Shown here in pieces: positions 10,632-19,192 of a stretch of DNA of 64,000 nucleotides (positions are counted from its first letter, which is position 1; each line of letters starts with the position of its first letter). The DNA comes from an uncultured Roseburia sp. (GTDB lineage: Bacteria > Bacillota > Clostridia > Lachnospirales > Lachnospiraceae). A program made the translations under genes and the position numbers. The notes below the pieces were generated by a model. The model did not search any database. It saw only the letters and a list, made by a program, of their open reading frames with translations, and was not told the DNA's origin. The stretch is taken from assembly GCA_947652855.1 (NCBI GenBank), contig CANTEO010000003.1, positions 1-64,000 of the forward strand, written 5' to 3'.

Positions 10632-10640
10632 TGTTATAAT
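10632..10640 (+). promoter_or_regulatory. Extended -10 promoter of the LRR/VWA/MoxR operon
   Basis: TGTTATAAT is a perfect extended -10 element (TGn plus TATAAT). The -35 region, GTGATT 17 nt upstream, is weak, as is common when the -10 is extended. Transcription would start about 24 nt before the ATG at 10671. Confidence 0.65.
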
Positions 10641-10670
10641 AGGCTTAAAATGAGGAGGGGGGATTGCGGC

Positions 10671-11651
10671 ATGGAGCAAGCGCTTCGGATGCTTTGGCAA
10701 AAGACGCAGGAGGGCGGCGCGCGCCTCGTGCAGGCGTTCGGATCTTCCCCGAACGCTGTGCTTCCTTCCATGATCGAGGGCCGCCCATTGACGGAGATTG
10801 CGCCGTATTGCTTTGCGGGGACGGGGCGCTTAGGCGAAGCGGGCGGACTTTTGGAGACGGTAACGGGCGACGTGGGCGGCGCGCCTCCCATGCGGCGGCT
10901 CTGCCGGGAGGACGTGTTGGAGATCTCCCTCCCGGATTCCGTGGAGCGCATCGGCGAATATGCATTCTACAACTGCAAAAGCCTGACGCGCCTTTGGCTT
11001 GGGAAAAAAGCGCGTCAGATTGGGAGCGACGCATTCATGAACACGCTGTCGCTTGAGCGGATTACGCTGCGCTGCCATCCTGGGGAGGAAAGCGGGCTTC
11101 GGCAGATGGTGAGCCAGGTCTCAAAGGGCCTGGAAGCCTGCTTTTGGGCGCAGGAGGAGATTTTGGCCCTGCTTTTTTACCCGGAGTATGATGAGGCGTA
11201 TGATGAGGTGGCCCCGGCGCATTTGTTTGGAAGGCGCATTTCGGGAGAAGGGTTTCGGGCGAGGCAGCGGTTTGCGGACGGCAGGCTGGACTTTGCGGGG
11301 TATGACGCTGTGTTTTCGAGGGCCTGCGTGGAGGAGTCCGAAGAGACGCTTTCGAAGATGGCGCTCTTCCGCCTGCAATATCCCTATGCGCTGTCGGACG
11401 GGGGCAGGGAGGCTTACCGAGGCTATTTGAAACGGCATATGAGGCGCCTTGCGGCCAACCTCGCCGCAAAACGGGAATTGTCGATTTTGCAATTTTTATG
11501 TCGTGATGGACTGCTTTGTGGCGCTGATCTTGCATTCTGCGTTCAGGAGGCGGCAAGGGCGGGATTTGCCGAAGGGGCGGCCAGCCTTTTGCGGGAGCAG
11601 GGGCGCCTGGGGCAGAGAAGCAGGCAGGGCCGGTACGATTTTGACGCATGA
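10671..11651 (+). CDS. Leucine-rich repeat (BspA-type) protein, first gene of a MoxR/VWA operon
   Basis: About 326 residues. The start is the ATG at 10671, placed just behind AGGAGGGG and downstream of an extended -10 element. A longer frame opens at 10503 but would begin upstream of the promoter. The middle holds LRR_5 units of the type ISLPDSVERIGEYAFYNC followed by a second unit ending in DAFMNTLSLERITL. The C-terminal half is helical, with no motif I recognise. There is no signal peptide, so it should be cytoplasmic, unlike most BspA-type LRR proteins, which are on the surface. The position directly ahead of the VWA and AAA+ genes suggests a substrate-recognition or scaffold role in that machinery; this is inference. 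Confidence 0.8.
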   Translation: MEQALRMLWQKTQEGGARLVQAFGSSPNAVLPSMIEGRPLTEIAPYCFAGTGRLGEAGGLLETVTGDVGGAPPMRRLCREDVLEISLPDSVERIGEYAFYNCKSLTRLWLGKKARQIGSDAFMNTLSLERITLRCHPGEESGLRQMVSQVSKGLEACFWAQEEILALLFYPEYDEAYDEVAPAHLFGRRISGEGFRARQRFADGRLDFAGYDAVFSRACVEESEETLSKMALFRLQYPYALSDGGREAYRGYLKRHMRRLAANLAAKRELSILQFLCRDGLLCGADLAFCVQEAARAGFAEGAASLLREQGRLGQRSRQGRYDFDA

Positions 11652-11673
11652 TAGGAAGAAGGGAGGCGAATAT

Positions 11674-12978
11674 ATGGCGCGAGTGCAGACGCACGCGGAA
11701 TGGGAGGAGGAGATGGCGGGGAAGATCCTGCGCCTGATCCGTCATGAGCTGTATTTGGATCTGCGTTTTCTGGAGCCTGCCCTGTCGGCGTTTGCATACC
11801 GCAGGGAAGAGGGGCTGCCTGCGCTTGCGACGGATGGGGCAACTTTGTTTTTCTCTCCTGAGCCGCTGCTGCGCATTTTTAAGGGCAACGCCTTTTTTTT
11901 GGGACGGGCGTATTTGCATACGGCGCTTCACTGCGTGTTCCGCCACCTTTGGCTGACGGGGAGCAGGGATCCAAGGCTCTGGGGCTTAGCCTGCGACATT
12001 GCCGCAGAGCGGGTGATTGACGCAATGGAGAAGCCCTGCACAAAGCGGATTTTAAGCTGGCTAAGGCAAGAGGCTTACGCGGCCCTTGCGGCGGAGGGGA
12101 AGGGATGCGGCGCGGCGCTGATATATCGGTGGCTTTTGAAGAAGGACGATGAGGAGCTGCTTGCCTTGGCGAGGGAGTTTCATACGGACGACCACAGGCA
12201 TTGGCCAAAGGAGGGGGAGCAGAATGCCCCGGCCGTCTTGCAGGCAAGGCGGAGTTGGGAGAGGAAGGCGAGGCAGGCGGCGCTTGAGCTGGAACGGAGG
12301 GGCGGGGAGCCGGGCGAGGGGCAAAAGCTGTTCGCCGCGCAGATGAAGGCGGCTTCGCACAGGCGGAGCTATCAGGATTTTTTGCGCAAGTTCGCCGTGT
12401 ATGGGGAAGAGGCGCGTTTGGATTTGGACGCGTTCGACCTGGGCTATTATGCTTACGGCTTGCGGCTTTACGGGAACCTTCCGTTGATTGAGCCGCTTGA
12501 GACGAGGGAGGAGAAAAAGATCCGGGAGTTCGTCATCGTGATTGACACGAGCGACTCGACGTGCGGCGCGCTGGTGGAAGGGTTCTTGAATGAGACGTAC
12601 GCCATACTGTCGCAGAAAAACTGTTTTTTCGACAAATTTACCGTCCGCGTCCTGCAATGCGACGACAAGGTGCGAAAGGACGACACGGTTCATGACAGGC
12701 AGGAGCTAAGGCGGCTCATTGAGGGGCTTTCTGTCATTGGGGGAGGCGGGACCGATTTTCGCCCCGCGTTCTCCTATGTGGACCGGCTAAGGGAGCAGGG
12801 TGAGCTTTCGCGGCTTGGCGGCCTTTTGTATTTCACGGACGGGAAGGGGACTTATCCGAAAAAGAGGCCGGCGTACCGGACGGCGTTTTTGTTTTTGGAG
12901 GATTATGACGAGGAGGCGGCGCCGCCCTGGGCGATGCGCCTGAAATTGGATGGGGAGGAGTGGCTGCATGAACATTAG
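11674..12978 (+). CDS. DUF2201/VWA-domain protein (MoxR partner)
   Basis: About 434 residues. The ATG at 11674 follows GGGAGG with good spacing. The N-terminal part resembles the DUF2201 putative metallopeptidase domain, but the expected HExxH is HTALH (His82, His86), so the catalytic Glu is missing. The C-terminal VWA-like domain has a full metal-ion-dependent adhesion site: Asp291-x-Ser293-x-Ser295, Thr360 and Asp389. Such proteins typically act with MoxR AAA+ ATPases to remodel or metallate target proteins. The next gene, which overlaps it by 11 bp, is such an ATPase, which makes a complex likely. The protein looks cytoplasmic. The target is unknown. Confidence 0.82.
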   Translation: MARVQTHAEWEEEMAGKILRLIRHELYLDLRFLEPALSAFAYRREEGLPALATDGATLFFSPEPLLRIFKGNAFFLGRAYLHTALHCVFRHLWLTGSRDPRLWGLACDIAAERVIDAMEKPCTKRILSWLRQEAYAALAAEGKGCGAALIYRWLLKKDDEELLALAREFHTDDHRHWPKEGEQNAPAVLQARRSWERKARQAALELERRGGEPGEGQKLFAAQMKAASHRRSYQDFLRKFAVYGEEARLDLDAFDLGYYAYGLRLYGNLPLIEPLETREEKKIREFVIVIDTSDSTCGALVEGFLNETYAILSQKNCFFDKFTVRVLQCDDKVRKDDTVHDRQELRRLIEGLSVIGGGGTDFRPAFSYVDRLREQGELSRLGGLLYFTDGKGTYPKKRPAYRTAFLFLEDYDEEAAPPWAMRLKLDGEEWLHEH

Positions 12979-14476
12979 GCAGGCAAAAGAGGAAATTAAG
13001 CATACGGTTAAGGCATATTTGGCGAAGGATACGGAGGGCGGCTATCTCATGCCCACGGTGAGGCAGCGCCCGATCCTGCTGATGGGGCCTCCGGGCATAG
13101 GGAAGACGCAGATTATGGAGCAGGCCGCCAGGGAATGCGGCATCGGCCTGGTGTCCTATACGATTACCCATCATACCAGGCAGAGCGCGGTAGGGCTTCC
13201 TGTGATTCGGGAAAAGGAGTTTCTGGGAAGCCGTTATTCCGTGACGGAATATACGATGAGCGAGATCATCGCCAGCGTGTATGAAAAAATGGAGGAGACG
13301 GGCCTTCGGGAGGGCATTTTATTTCTTGACGAGGTCAATTGCGTGTCGGAGACGCTCGCCCCGGCCATGCTTCAGTTTTTACAGTGCAAGACGTTTGGGA
13401 ATCAGGCGGTTCCGGGGGGCTGGCTGATCGTTGCGGCAGGGAACCCGCCGGAGTACAATCGGTCGGTTCGGGAGTTTGACACGGTGACGCTGGACCGGGT
13501 GCGCTGCATTGAGGTAGAGCCGGACTACAGGGTCTGGAGGGGGTACGCCAGAAACAGGGAGGCGCATGGCGCGCTTCTTAGCTATCTTGAGCTTCGCCCG
13601 AAGAATTTTTACCGGATTGAGGCGGACGTGGATGGGATGCAGTATGTCACGGCCAGGGGATGGGAGGATTTCAGCTATCTTTTAAAGCGGTATGAGGAGC
13701 AGGGCCTTCCGGTCTCAGCGGAGATCGCCTATGAGTATCTGCATCAGAAGGAGGTGGCCGAGGACGTCGCCGCCTATTTGGATCTGTACCGAAAATATCA
13801 GGACGACTATGGCATTTCCGGCATCCTTTCCGGCAGGGTGAAGCCGGCCGTGTATGCGCGCGTGTATGCGGCGGGCTTTGATGAGCGGCTTAGCGTCGTG
13901 CATCTGCTGTTAGACGGATTGATGCAGTATTTTTCTGCGGCCTCGTTTGAAAGGGGCGTGACCGATTCCTATTTCGCGTTTTTGAAGGGCTATCAGGCGG
14001 GCCTTGCGCAGACGGAGGATCCGGCGGAAGAATATGTCAGGCGGCGCGGCGCGCTTTTGCGGGAGCTTGAGGAGAAGGAGCGGGGCGGCCTGCTTGAGAA
14101 GGAGGACGTGCGCTTAAGGCGGCGCGTGCTTTCGCTGCTAAAGGATGGAAAGCCAAATGCCGAAAATAAGGAGGAGGCGTTTTTGCAGGCGCGCGAATGC
14201 TTTGCGCGGCAGAGGGAGCGCCTGGAGGCGTCTGAGGCCGCCGCCGGGGAGGCGCTGTCCTTTGCGTTTGATTTTATGGAGGAGGCGTCCATGCAGGGCG
14301 AGGAGATGGTCGTGTTTGTGACGGAGCTTGCCGTAAGCCGCGACGCGGCGGCGTTTTTGGCGGAGCATCCCTGCGCGCGCTATCAGGCGTACAGCAGCGA
14401 GCTTTTGATTGGGACGAGGAAGGGCGAGCTGCTGTCTGAAATTCGGAAGGAGGAAACCAGATGTGGCGGGATATAA
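12968..14476 (+). CDS. MoxR-family AAA+ ATPase
   Basis: About 502 residues. The start at ATG 12968 lies inside the end of the VWA gene, indicating translational coupling. Walker A is GPPGIGKT (about residues 39-46) and Walker B is ILFLDEV (about 117-123), followed by the sensor-type stretch LIVAAGNPPEYNRSV typical of MoxR/RavA-like ATPases. A long charged helical region makes up the C-terminal third. MoxR proteins are chaperone-like ATPases that work with VWA partners such as the preceding product. It overlaps the response-regulator gene by 14 bp, so all these products should be made together. Confidence 0.88.
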   Translation: MNIRQAKEEIKHTVKAYLAKDTEGGYLMPTVRQRPILLMGPPGIGKTQIMEQAARECGIGLVSYTITHHTRQSAVGLPVIREKEFLGSRYSVTEYTMSEIIASVYEKMEETGLREGILFLDEVNCVSETLAPAMLQFLQCKTFGNQAVPGGWLIVAAGNPPEYNRSVREFDTVTLDRVRCIEVEPDYRVWRGYARNREAHGALLSYLELRPKNFYRIEADVDGMQYVTARGWEDFSYLLKRYEEQGLPVSAEIAYEYLHQKEVAEDVAAYLDLYRKYQDDYGISGILSGRVKPAVYARVYAAGFDERLSVVHLLLDGLMQYFSAASFERGVTDSYFAFLKGYQAGLAQTEDPAEEYVRRRGALLRELEEKERGGLLEKEDVRLRRRVLSLLKDGKPNAENKEEAFLQARECFARQRERLEASEAAAGEALSFAFDFMEEASMQGEEMVVFVTELAVSRDAAAFLAEHPCARYQAYSSELLIGTRKGELLSEIRKEETRCGGI

Positions 14477-15137
14477 AATCTTAATCGTGGAGGATGACGG
14501 GGCGATCGCCAGGGCGCAAAAGGAGCATTTAGAGCAGTGGGGCTTTACGGTGCGCTGCGTGAAGGATTTTCGGAAGGTGCTGTCGGACGTGGCGGAATTT
14601 TGCCCGGATCTGATCCTTTTGGACATTAAGCTTCCGTTCTACAACGGATTTTATTGGTGCGCTGAGATTCGGAAGTTTTCAAAGACGCCGATTGTCTTTG
14701 TGTCCTCGGCGGATGAGGAAATGAACATTGTGACGGCGATGGACATGGGCGGGGATGACTTTATCGCGAAGCCGTTTGCGTTTTCCGTCCTGACGGCAAA
14801 AATCAATGCCGTGCTGCGCCGCACATACAGTTTTTCCGGGATGGGCAGCCTGCTTGAGCATAAGGGGCTTCGGCTGAATCTGTCGGACGCGACGGCGGAG
14901 TTTGACGGGGCGGGCGTCTCGCTTACCCGGAATGAGTTTAAGATTTTGCAGCTATTGATGGAGCGCGCGGGGAATATGGTGACGAGAGACGCGATTATGA
15001 TGCAGCTTTGGGAGAGCGAGAGCTTTATTGACGACAATACGCTGACTGTGAACGTGGCGAGGATCCGTAAGAAGTTAAAGGAAATCGGAGTGGAGGATTA
15101 TATTGTCACAAAGAAAGGGATCGGGTATCTGGTATGA
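14463..15137 (+). CDS. OmpR-family response regulator, BceR-like
   Basis: About 224 residues. The start is GTG 14463, chosen because AAGGAGG sits 9 nt upstream and the receiver domain begins at once (AGYKILIVEDDGAIA). The phosphoacceptor is Asp54 in LILLDIKLP, with the conserved Lys in AKPFAF. The C-terminal half is a winged-helix DNA-binding domain (SLTRNEFKILQLLMERAG ... DNTLTVNVARIRKKL). It pairs with the adjacent kinase through a 4-nt ATGA overlap. The closest families are BceR/VraR-type regulators that answer to cell-envelope stress and antimicrobial peptides, but no BceAB transporter is encoded here. The target genes are unknown; its own operon is a reasonable guess. Confidence 0.9.
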   Translation: MAGYKILIVEDDGAIARAQKEHLEQWGFTVRCVKDFRKVLSDVAEFCPDLILLDIKLPFYNGFYWCAEIRKFSKTPIVFVSSADEEMNIVTAMDMGGDDFIAKPFAFSVLTAKINAVLRRTYSFSGMGSLLEHKGLRLNLSDATAEFDGAGVSLTRNEFKILQLLMERAGNMVTRDAIMMQLWESESFIDDNTLTVNVARIRKKLKEIGVEDYIVTKKGIGYLV

Positions 15138-16129
15138 TGCGCGCTTATCTGTGGCAGAGGAGAAGATGGATTCTTTTGAACCTGCTGTTTATTGCACTAT
15201 TTGCCCTCTGCTTTTACTTTATGGACGCAAGCCTTGCTTTGATCTGGTATCCGTCGGCGCTGTGCCTTACTTTGGGGTGCCTGTACGCCTTATGGAACTT
15301 TTTGCGGTTTCGGAAGAGGCATCTTTACCTGATGCGCCTGGCAGGGCAGATTGATGAGACGGACGAGTTCCTTCCGGCTGCGGACGGCGTGCTGGAGAAG
15401 GACTATCAATGCCTGGTGCGCACGATTTTTATGGCGCGCAGGAAAGAGGAAAAGGAGAGCAGGGAGCGCATTTGGGGGAATCTGGAGTACATCACCCTCT
15501 GGGCGCATCAGATTAAGACGCCGATTACCGCCATGCAGCTTCTTTTGCAGGAGCTGACGGAGGAAAATGCGCTTAGCCGGCGCGGGGAGCTTTTGGAGAA
15601 GCTGTTTGAGGTGGAGCAGTACGTGGACGTCTCGCTGCAGTATATGCGGCTTGACACAATGACGAAAGACTTGCTGCTGCAGCCGTATCCTTTGTTTGGG
15701 ATTGTAAGGCAGGCCGTAAAGTATTTTGCCAGGACGTTTATCTCAAAAAAGATCTCCCTTCGCATGGAAGAAGCGGACGTGCTTGTGGCGACGGATGAGA
15801 AATGGCTTCTGTTTGTAATCAAGCAGATCCTTTCCAATGCGTTAAAGTATACACAGGAAGGCGCCATTTCTATTTTTATGCATCCAGGCAAGGAAAAGGC
15901 GCTTGTCATTGAAGACACAGGGATTGGCATCGCCGCGGAGGATTTGCCCAGAATTTTTGAACGCGGCTTTACCGGGGAGAACGGAAGGGAGCAAAAGAAA
16001 TCGACGGGGATTGGCCTGTACCTTTCAAAGATGATTTTAGGCCGTTTGGGCCATGGGATCGTGATCTCGTCAGAGGAAGGGAATGGGACAAGGGTGGAGC
16101 TTTTGCTGGCGAAAAAGGAGATCGTATGA
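15134..16129 (+). CDS. BceS-like intramembrane-sensing histidine kinase
   Basis: About 331 residues. Two membrane helices (about residues 12-30 and 36-58) are separated by almost no extracellular loop, the hallmark of intramembrane-sensing kinases. The H-box is WAHQIKTPITAMQLL with His125. The N-box (SNALKY), G1 box (EDTGIGI) and G2 box (STGIGLYLS) follow, so the kinase looks intact. BceS-type kinases normally receive their signal through a BceAB ABC transporter. None is present, and the following gene encodes a lipoprotein instead. The start overlaps the regulator stop and the stop overlaps the lipoprotein start, both as ATGA. Confidence 0.9.
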   Translation: MMRAYLWQRRRWILLNLLFIALFALCFYFMDASLALIWYPSALCLTLGCLYALWNFLRFRKRHLYLMRLAGQIDETDEFLPAADGVLEKDYQCLVRTIFMARRKEEKESRERIWGNLEYITLWAHQIKTPITAMQLLLQELTEENALSRRGELLEKLFEVEQYVDVSLQYMRLDTMTKDLLLQPYPLFGIVRQAVKYFARTFISKKISLRMEEADVLVATDEKWLLFVIKQILSNALKYTQEGAISIFMHPGKEKALVIEDTGIGIAAEDLPRIFERGFTGENGREQKKSTGIGLYLSKMILGRLGHGIVISSEEGNGTRVELLLAKKEIV

Positions 16130-16893
16130 AAAAGGCGTTTATAATGTTTATTTGCGGGGCTTTTTGCCTGTTGTCGGCCTGCGTGGGGCAGGAGGCGAAG
16201 GAGGCGTCCTCTGATTTGGCGGACAGCGGGGACGCGGGGAAGGAATCGGGCGAGAAGGAAAGGATGGCGGCCTATGCGGCTGCGCTGAAGGGGATTTGCG
16301 TTGACCGGGTTTTGCCGGACGGGCAGGAGCTGTCGTTTGATGATACGCTGTTTGAGATGGCGGAGAATCAGTTTGCGGTATTTGACATTGATTCGGATGG
16401 GGAAAAAGAGCTGCTCCTGACCTATACGACGACAGACATGGCGGGAATGATGGAGCTGATTTATGATTACGATGAAGAGGCGGGCGAAGTGAGGGAGGAG
16501 TTTTGGGAGTTTCCCGCGCTCACCTTTTATGAGAATGGCGTGATTGAAGCCGGATGGTCGCACAATCAGGGGCTTGCCGGGGATTTTTGGCCGTATACGC
16601 TGTATCAGTATGACCCGGGGATGGACTCGTATCTGCCGAAGGGCATGGTGGACGCGTGGGACAGGTCGCTGTCTGAGGTCAATTATGAGGGCAGGGCGTT
16701 TCCGGAGGAGATCGACCGGGACGGCGACGGCGTCGTGTATTATATAATGAAGAATGGGGAGGCTTACAATACGGACGCTCCGGTCGATGGCGCGCAGTAT
16801 CAGGAATGGAGGGACGCTTACTTAAATGGGGCGAAGGAGATAGAGGTTCCGTTTGTGGAATTGACGGAAGAGAACATCGGCCAGGTCAGGTAG
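16126..16893 (+). CDS. Lipoprotein of unknown function, last gene of the MoxR/two-component operon
   Basis: 255 residues. The N-terminus is a type II signal peptide with lipobox LSAC (Cys19), so the mature protein should be anchored to the outer face of the membrane. The linker after Cys19 is Ala/Ser/Glu-rich. A stretch VFDIDSDGEKELLLTY resembles the DxDxDG calcium-loop type found in VCBS/EF-hand-like repeats of surface proteins. A later DRDGDGVVYY is similar. I recognise no enzymatic motif. The 4-nt overlap with the kinase gene suggests a signal-input or output role for the two-component system; this is inference. Confidence 0.8.
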   Translation: MKKAFIMFICGAFCLLSACVGQEAKEASSDLADSGDAGKESGEKERMAAYAAALKGICVDRVLPDGQELSFDDTLFEMAENQFAVFDIDSDGEKELLLTYTTTDMAGMMELIYDYDEEAGEVREEFWEFPALTFYENGVIEAGWSHNQGLAGDFWPYTLYQYDPGMDSYLPKGMVDAWDRSLSEVNYEGRAFPEEIDRDGDGVVYYIMKNGEAYNTDAPVDGAQYQEWRDAYLNGAKEIEVPFVELTEENIGQVR

Positions 16894-16944
16894 GGCCAGG
16901 CGAAATCGGAAGATGGATTTCCCTGTCCCTGATAAAGATAAGGA

Positions 16945-16973
16945 TTGATTTCTGACAGGACTTATAGTATGAT
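16945..16973 (+). promoter_or_regulatory. Predicted promoter of plsX
   Basis: TTGATT (16945-16950) and TATGAT (16968-16973) are separated by exactly 17 nt, a good sigma-A match. The start codon of plsX follows about 40 nt after the expected transcription start. No FapR-type operator was recognised. Confidence 0.6.
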
Positions 16974-17020
16974 TTTACCTAATGGGCATATGGAAATCCG
17001 TTTGCGAGGAGGTTTGGGAT

Positions 17021-18028
17021 ATGCGGGAAATGGTAAAGGTGGCCGTGGACGCCATGGGAGGGGACAACGCCCCGGGCGAGATTGTAAAAGGCGCGGTGGA
17101 CGCGGTCAATGCGCGGGACGACATACAGGCCCTCCTTGTGGGGCGGCGGGAGGCCGTCTTGGAGGAGCTAAGCCGGTATGCTTACCCGAAGGGTCAGGTT
17201 GCCGTCATCGACGCGCCGGAAGTGATTGAGACGGCTGAGCCTCCGGTCATGGCGATCCGAAAGAAAAAGCAGTCATCCATCGTGCTGGGCATGAATATGG
17301 TAAAACAGCAGGAAGCGGACGCATTCGTCTCCGCGGGCAGCTCCGGCGCGATCCTGGTGGGAGGCCAGGTCATCGTGGGGCGGATCAAAGGCATTGAGCG
17401 GCCGCCGCTTGCGCCCCTTATCCCCACGGAAAAAGGCGTTTCCCTGTTGATCGACTGCGGGGCCAATGTGGACGCGAGGCCGTCGCACCTTGTGCAGTTC
17501 GCGAAAATGGGCGCGATTTATATGAAGCACGTCGTGGGCGTCTCGAACCCGAAGGTCGCGATTGTCAATATCGGGGCTGAGGAGGAGAAGGGCAACGCGT
17601 TGGTGAAAGAGACGTTCCCATTGTTGAAGGAATGCAAAGACATTCACTTTACGGGCAGCATAGAGGCGAGGGAGATCCCACGCGGGACGGCGGACGTGAT
17701 TGTCTGCGAGGCGTTTACCGGAAACGTGATCTTAAAGCTGTACGAGGGCTTAAGCGGCACGCTGCTTGACGTAGTGAAGAAGGGCTTCTTAAGCAGCCTG
17801 CGCAGCAAGGTGGGCGCGCTTTTGGTGAAGCCCGCGTTAAAAGAGACATTGAAGTCATTTGACGCGACTGCCTATGGCGGGGCCCCGCTGCTTGGCCTAA
17901 ACGGCCTTGTCGTAAAGATACACGGAAGCTCTAAGGCGGCCGAGGTGAAAAATGCGGTGATTCAGTGCGCGGCCTTTAAAGAGCAGGACATCAATGGAAA
18001 AATAAAAAAGAACATTACAGACTCTTAA
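17021..18028 (+). CDS. plsX: Phosphate acyltransferase PlsX
   Basis: About 335 residues, the usual length. PlsX converts acyl-ACP to acyl-phosphate, which PlsY then uses to start phospholipid synthesis; the enzyme is a peripheral membrane protein. The N-terminal signature VAVDAMGGDNAPGEIV is diagnostic. The stretches SAGSSGAILVGGQ and CEAFTGNVILK are also characteristic. The start is ATG 17021 behind GAGGAGG; the frame extends upstream to 16982 without a good ribosome binding site. acpP follows 28 nt later, the classic pairing. The usual flanking genes rpmF (upstream) and rnc-smc (downstream) are absent here. Confidence 0.96.
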   Translation: MREMVKVAVDAMGGDNAPGEIVKGAVDAVNARDDIQALLVGRREAVLEELSRYAYPKGQVAVIDAPEVIETAEPPVMAIRKKKQSSIVLGMNMVKQQEADAFVSAGSSGAILVGGQVIVGRIKGIERPPLAPLIPTEKGVSLLIDCGANVDARPSHLVQFAKMGAIYMKHVVGVSNPKVAIVNIGAEEEKGNALVKETFPLLKECKDIHFTGSIEAREIPRGTADVIVCEAFTGNVILKLYEGLSGTLLDVVKKGFLSSLRSKVGALLVKPALKETLKSFDATAYGGAPLLGLNGLVVKIHGSSKAAEVKNAVIQCAAFKEQDINGKIKKNITDS

Positions 18029-18056
18029 GATGGCAAAGAGCAGAAAGGAAGAAATT

Positions 18057-18287
18057 ATGGAACTGGAAAAATTAAAGCAGATTATTTCGGATGTATTAAA
18101 TGTGGATGTGGATGAAATCACGATGGATACAACGTTTGTAAACGACTTGGGCGCAGATTCCTTAGACATCTTTCAGATCATCATGGGGATTGAAGAAGAG
18201 TTTGACATTGAGATTGACAATGAAGAGGCTGAGAAGATCGTGACGGTGAAGGACGCGGTGGAAAGGATCAAATCGGCGTTGGACTAA
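18057..18287 (+). CDS. acpP: Acyl carrier protein
   Basis: 76 residues from ATG 18057, the usual ACP length. An upstream in-frame ATG at 18030 would add nine residues with no good ribosome binding site, whereas AGGAAG lies about 8 nt before 18057. The 4'-phosphopantetheine attachment site is Ser35 in LGADSLDIFQI. The protein is small, acidic and four-helical. It carries growing acyl chains in fatty acid synthesis and delivers them to PlsX, whose gene lies directly upstream. Confidence 0.95.
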   Translation: MELEKLKQIISDVLNVDVDEITMDTTFVNDLGADSLDIFQIIMGIEEEFDIEIDNEEAEKIVTVKDAVERIKSALD

Positions 18288-18304
18288 GCAGGAGGGGGAT
18301 AAAG

Positions 18305-19192
18305 ATGTATCCAATCGTTAAGAAGAAAAAGTTGGCGGACAAGATTTTCCTAATGGACGTTTCGGCGCCGAGGGTGGCGAAGTCCTGCGAGCCGGGGCAG
18401 TTCGTCATTGTCAAGATAGATGAGGAGGGGGAGCGGATTCCGCTCACTGTCTGCGACTATGACAGGAAGGCCGGGACGGTGACGATCGTTTTCCAGACAG
18501 TGGGAGCGTCTACGGAGCGTATGCAGCATCTGCGCGAGGGCGACTCGTTCCAGGATTTTGTCGGCCCTTTGGGCTGCGCCTCTGAATTGATTGATATGGA
18601 CGTAGAGGAACTGAAGAAGAAAAAAATTGTCTTCCTTGCGGGCGGCGTAGGCACGGCGCCCGTGTACCCGCAGGTGAAGTGGCTGCATGAGCATGGCGTG
18701 GGCTGCGACGTGATTATGGGCTCTAAGACGAAAGACCTGCTGATTTTAGAGGATGAGATGAGGAAAGTGGCGGCGAACCTTTATGTGACGACAGACGACG
18801 GGAGCTATGGGTTCCATGGCATGGGGACCGATCAGCTCAAAGCCCTGGTGGAGCAGGGCAATACATATGGCCACTGCGTCGCGATCGGGCCGATGATCAT
18901 GATGAAGTTTGTCTGCCTGCTGACAAAGGAGCTTTCCATTCCGACGGTGGTTTCCATGAACCCGATTATGGTGGATGGGACCGGGATGTGCGGGGCGTGC
19001 CGCTTAACGGTTGGGGGCGAGGTGAAGTTCGCCTGCGTGGACGGGCCGGAATTTGACGGCCACCTGGTGGACTTCGACCAGGCCATGAAGCGTCAGCAGA
19101 TTTACAAGACAGAGGAAGGAAGGGCGATGCTAAAGCTTACGGAGGGCGATTCGCACCATGGCGGATGCGGGCATTGCGGAGGTGAAGAGTGA
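18305..19192 (+). CDS. NfnA-like FAD/NAD-binding subunit (sulfide/dihydroorotate dehydrogenase family)
   Basis: 295 residues. Similar to the small subunit of the NADH-dependent reduced ferredoxin:NADP+ oxidoreductase (NfnAB) and to PyrK. It has an N-terminal FAD-binding beta-barrel (EPGQFVIVKIDEEGERIPLT), an NAD-binding Rossmann half (VFLAGGVGTAPVYPQVKWL) and Cys residues for a [2Fe-2S] cluster in TGMCGACRLTVGGEVKFACV. The tail GGCGHCGG is an extra metal-binding-looking motif. It overlaps the next gene by one base (TGATG), so the two subunits are coupled. In anaerobes the pair bifurcates electrons between NADH, ferredoxin and NADP. Some lineages annotate the same pair as glutamate synthase subunits. 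Confidence 0.85.
   Translation: MYPIVKKKKLADKIFLMDVSAPRVAKSCEPGQFVIVKIDEEGERIPLTVCDYDRKAGTVTIVFQTVGASTERMQHLREGDSFQDFVGPLGCASELIDMDVEELKKKKIVFLAGGVGTAPVYPQVKWLHEHGVGCDVIMGSKTKDLLILEDEMRKVAANLYVTTDDGSYGFHGMGTDQLKALVEQGNTYGHCVAIGPMIMMKFVCLLTKELSIPTVVSMNPIMVDGTGMCGACRLTVGGEVKFACVDGPEFDGHLVDFDQAMKRQQIYKTEEGRAMLKLTEGDSHHGGCGHCGGEE

Noticed and set aside
11062..11946. Minus-strand open frame of 294 codons opposite the LRR and VWA genes
   Set aside because: Its composition is low in hydrophobic core residues and rich in Arg, Pro and Ser, and it spans two well-supported plus-strand genes.
14463..16129. Bacitracin-resistance BceRSAB module
   Set aside because: The kinase and regulator are Bce-like, but no BceAB transporter genes exist in the window.
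15508..16563. Minus-strand open frame of 351 codons opposite the kinase and lipoprotein genes
   Set aside because: It is a shadow frame without domain signatures, and both plus-strand genes show clear motifs.
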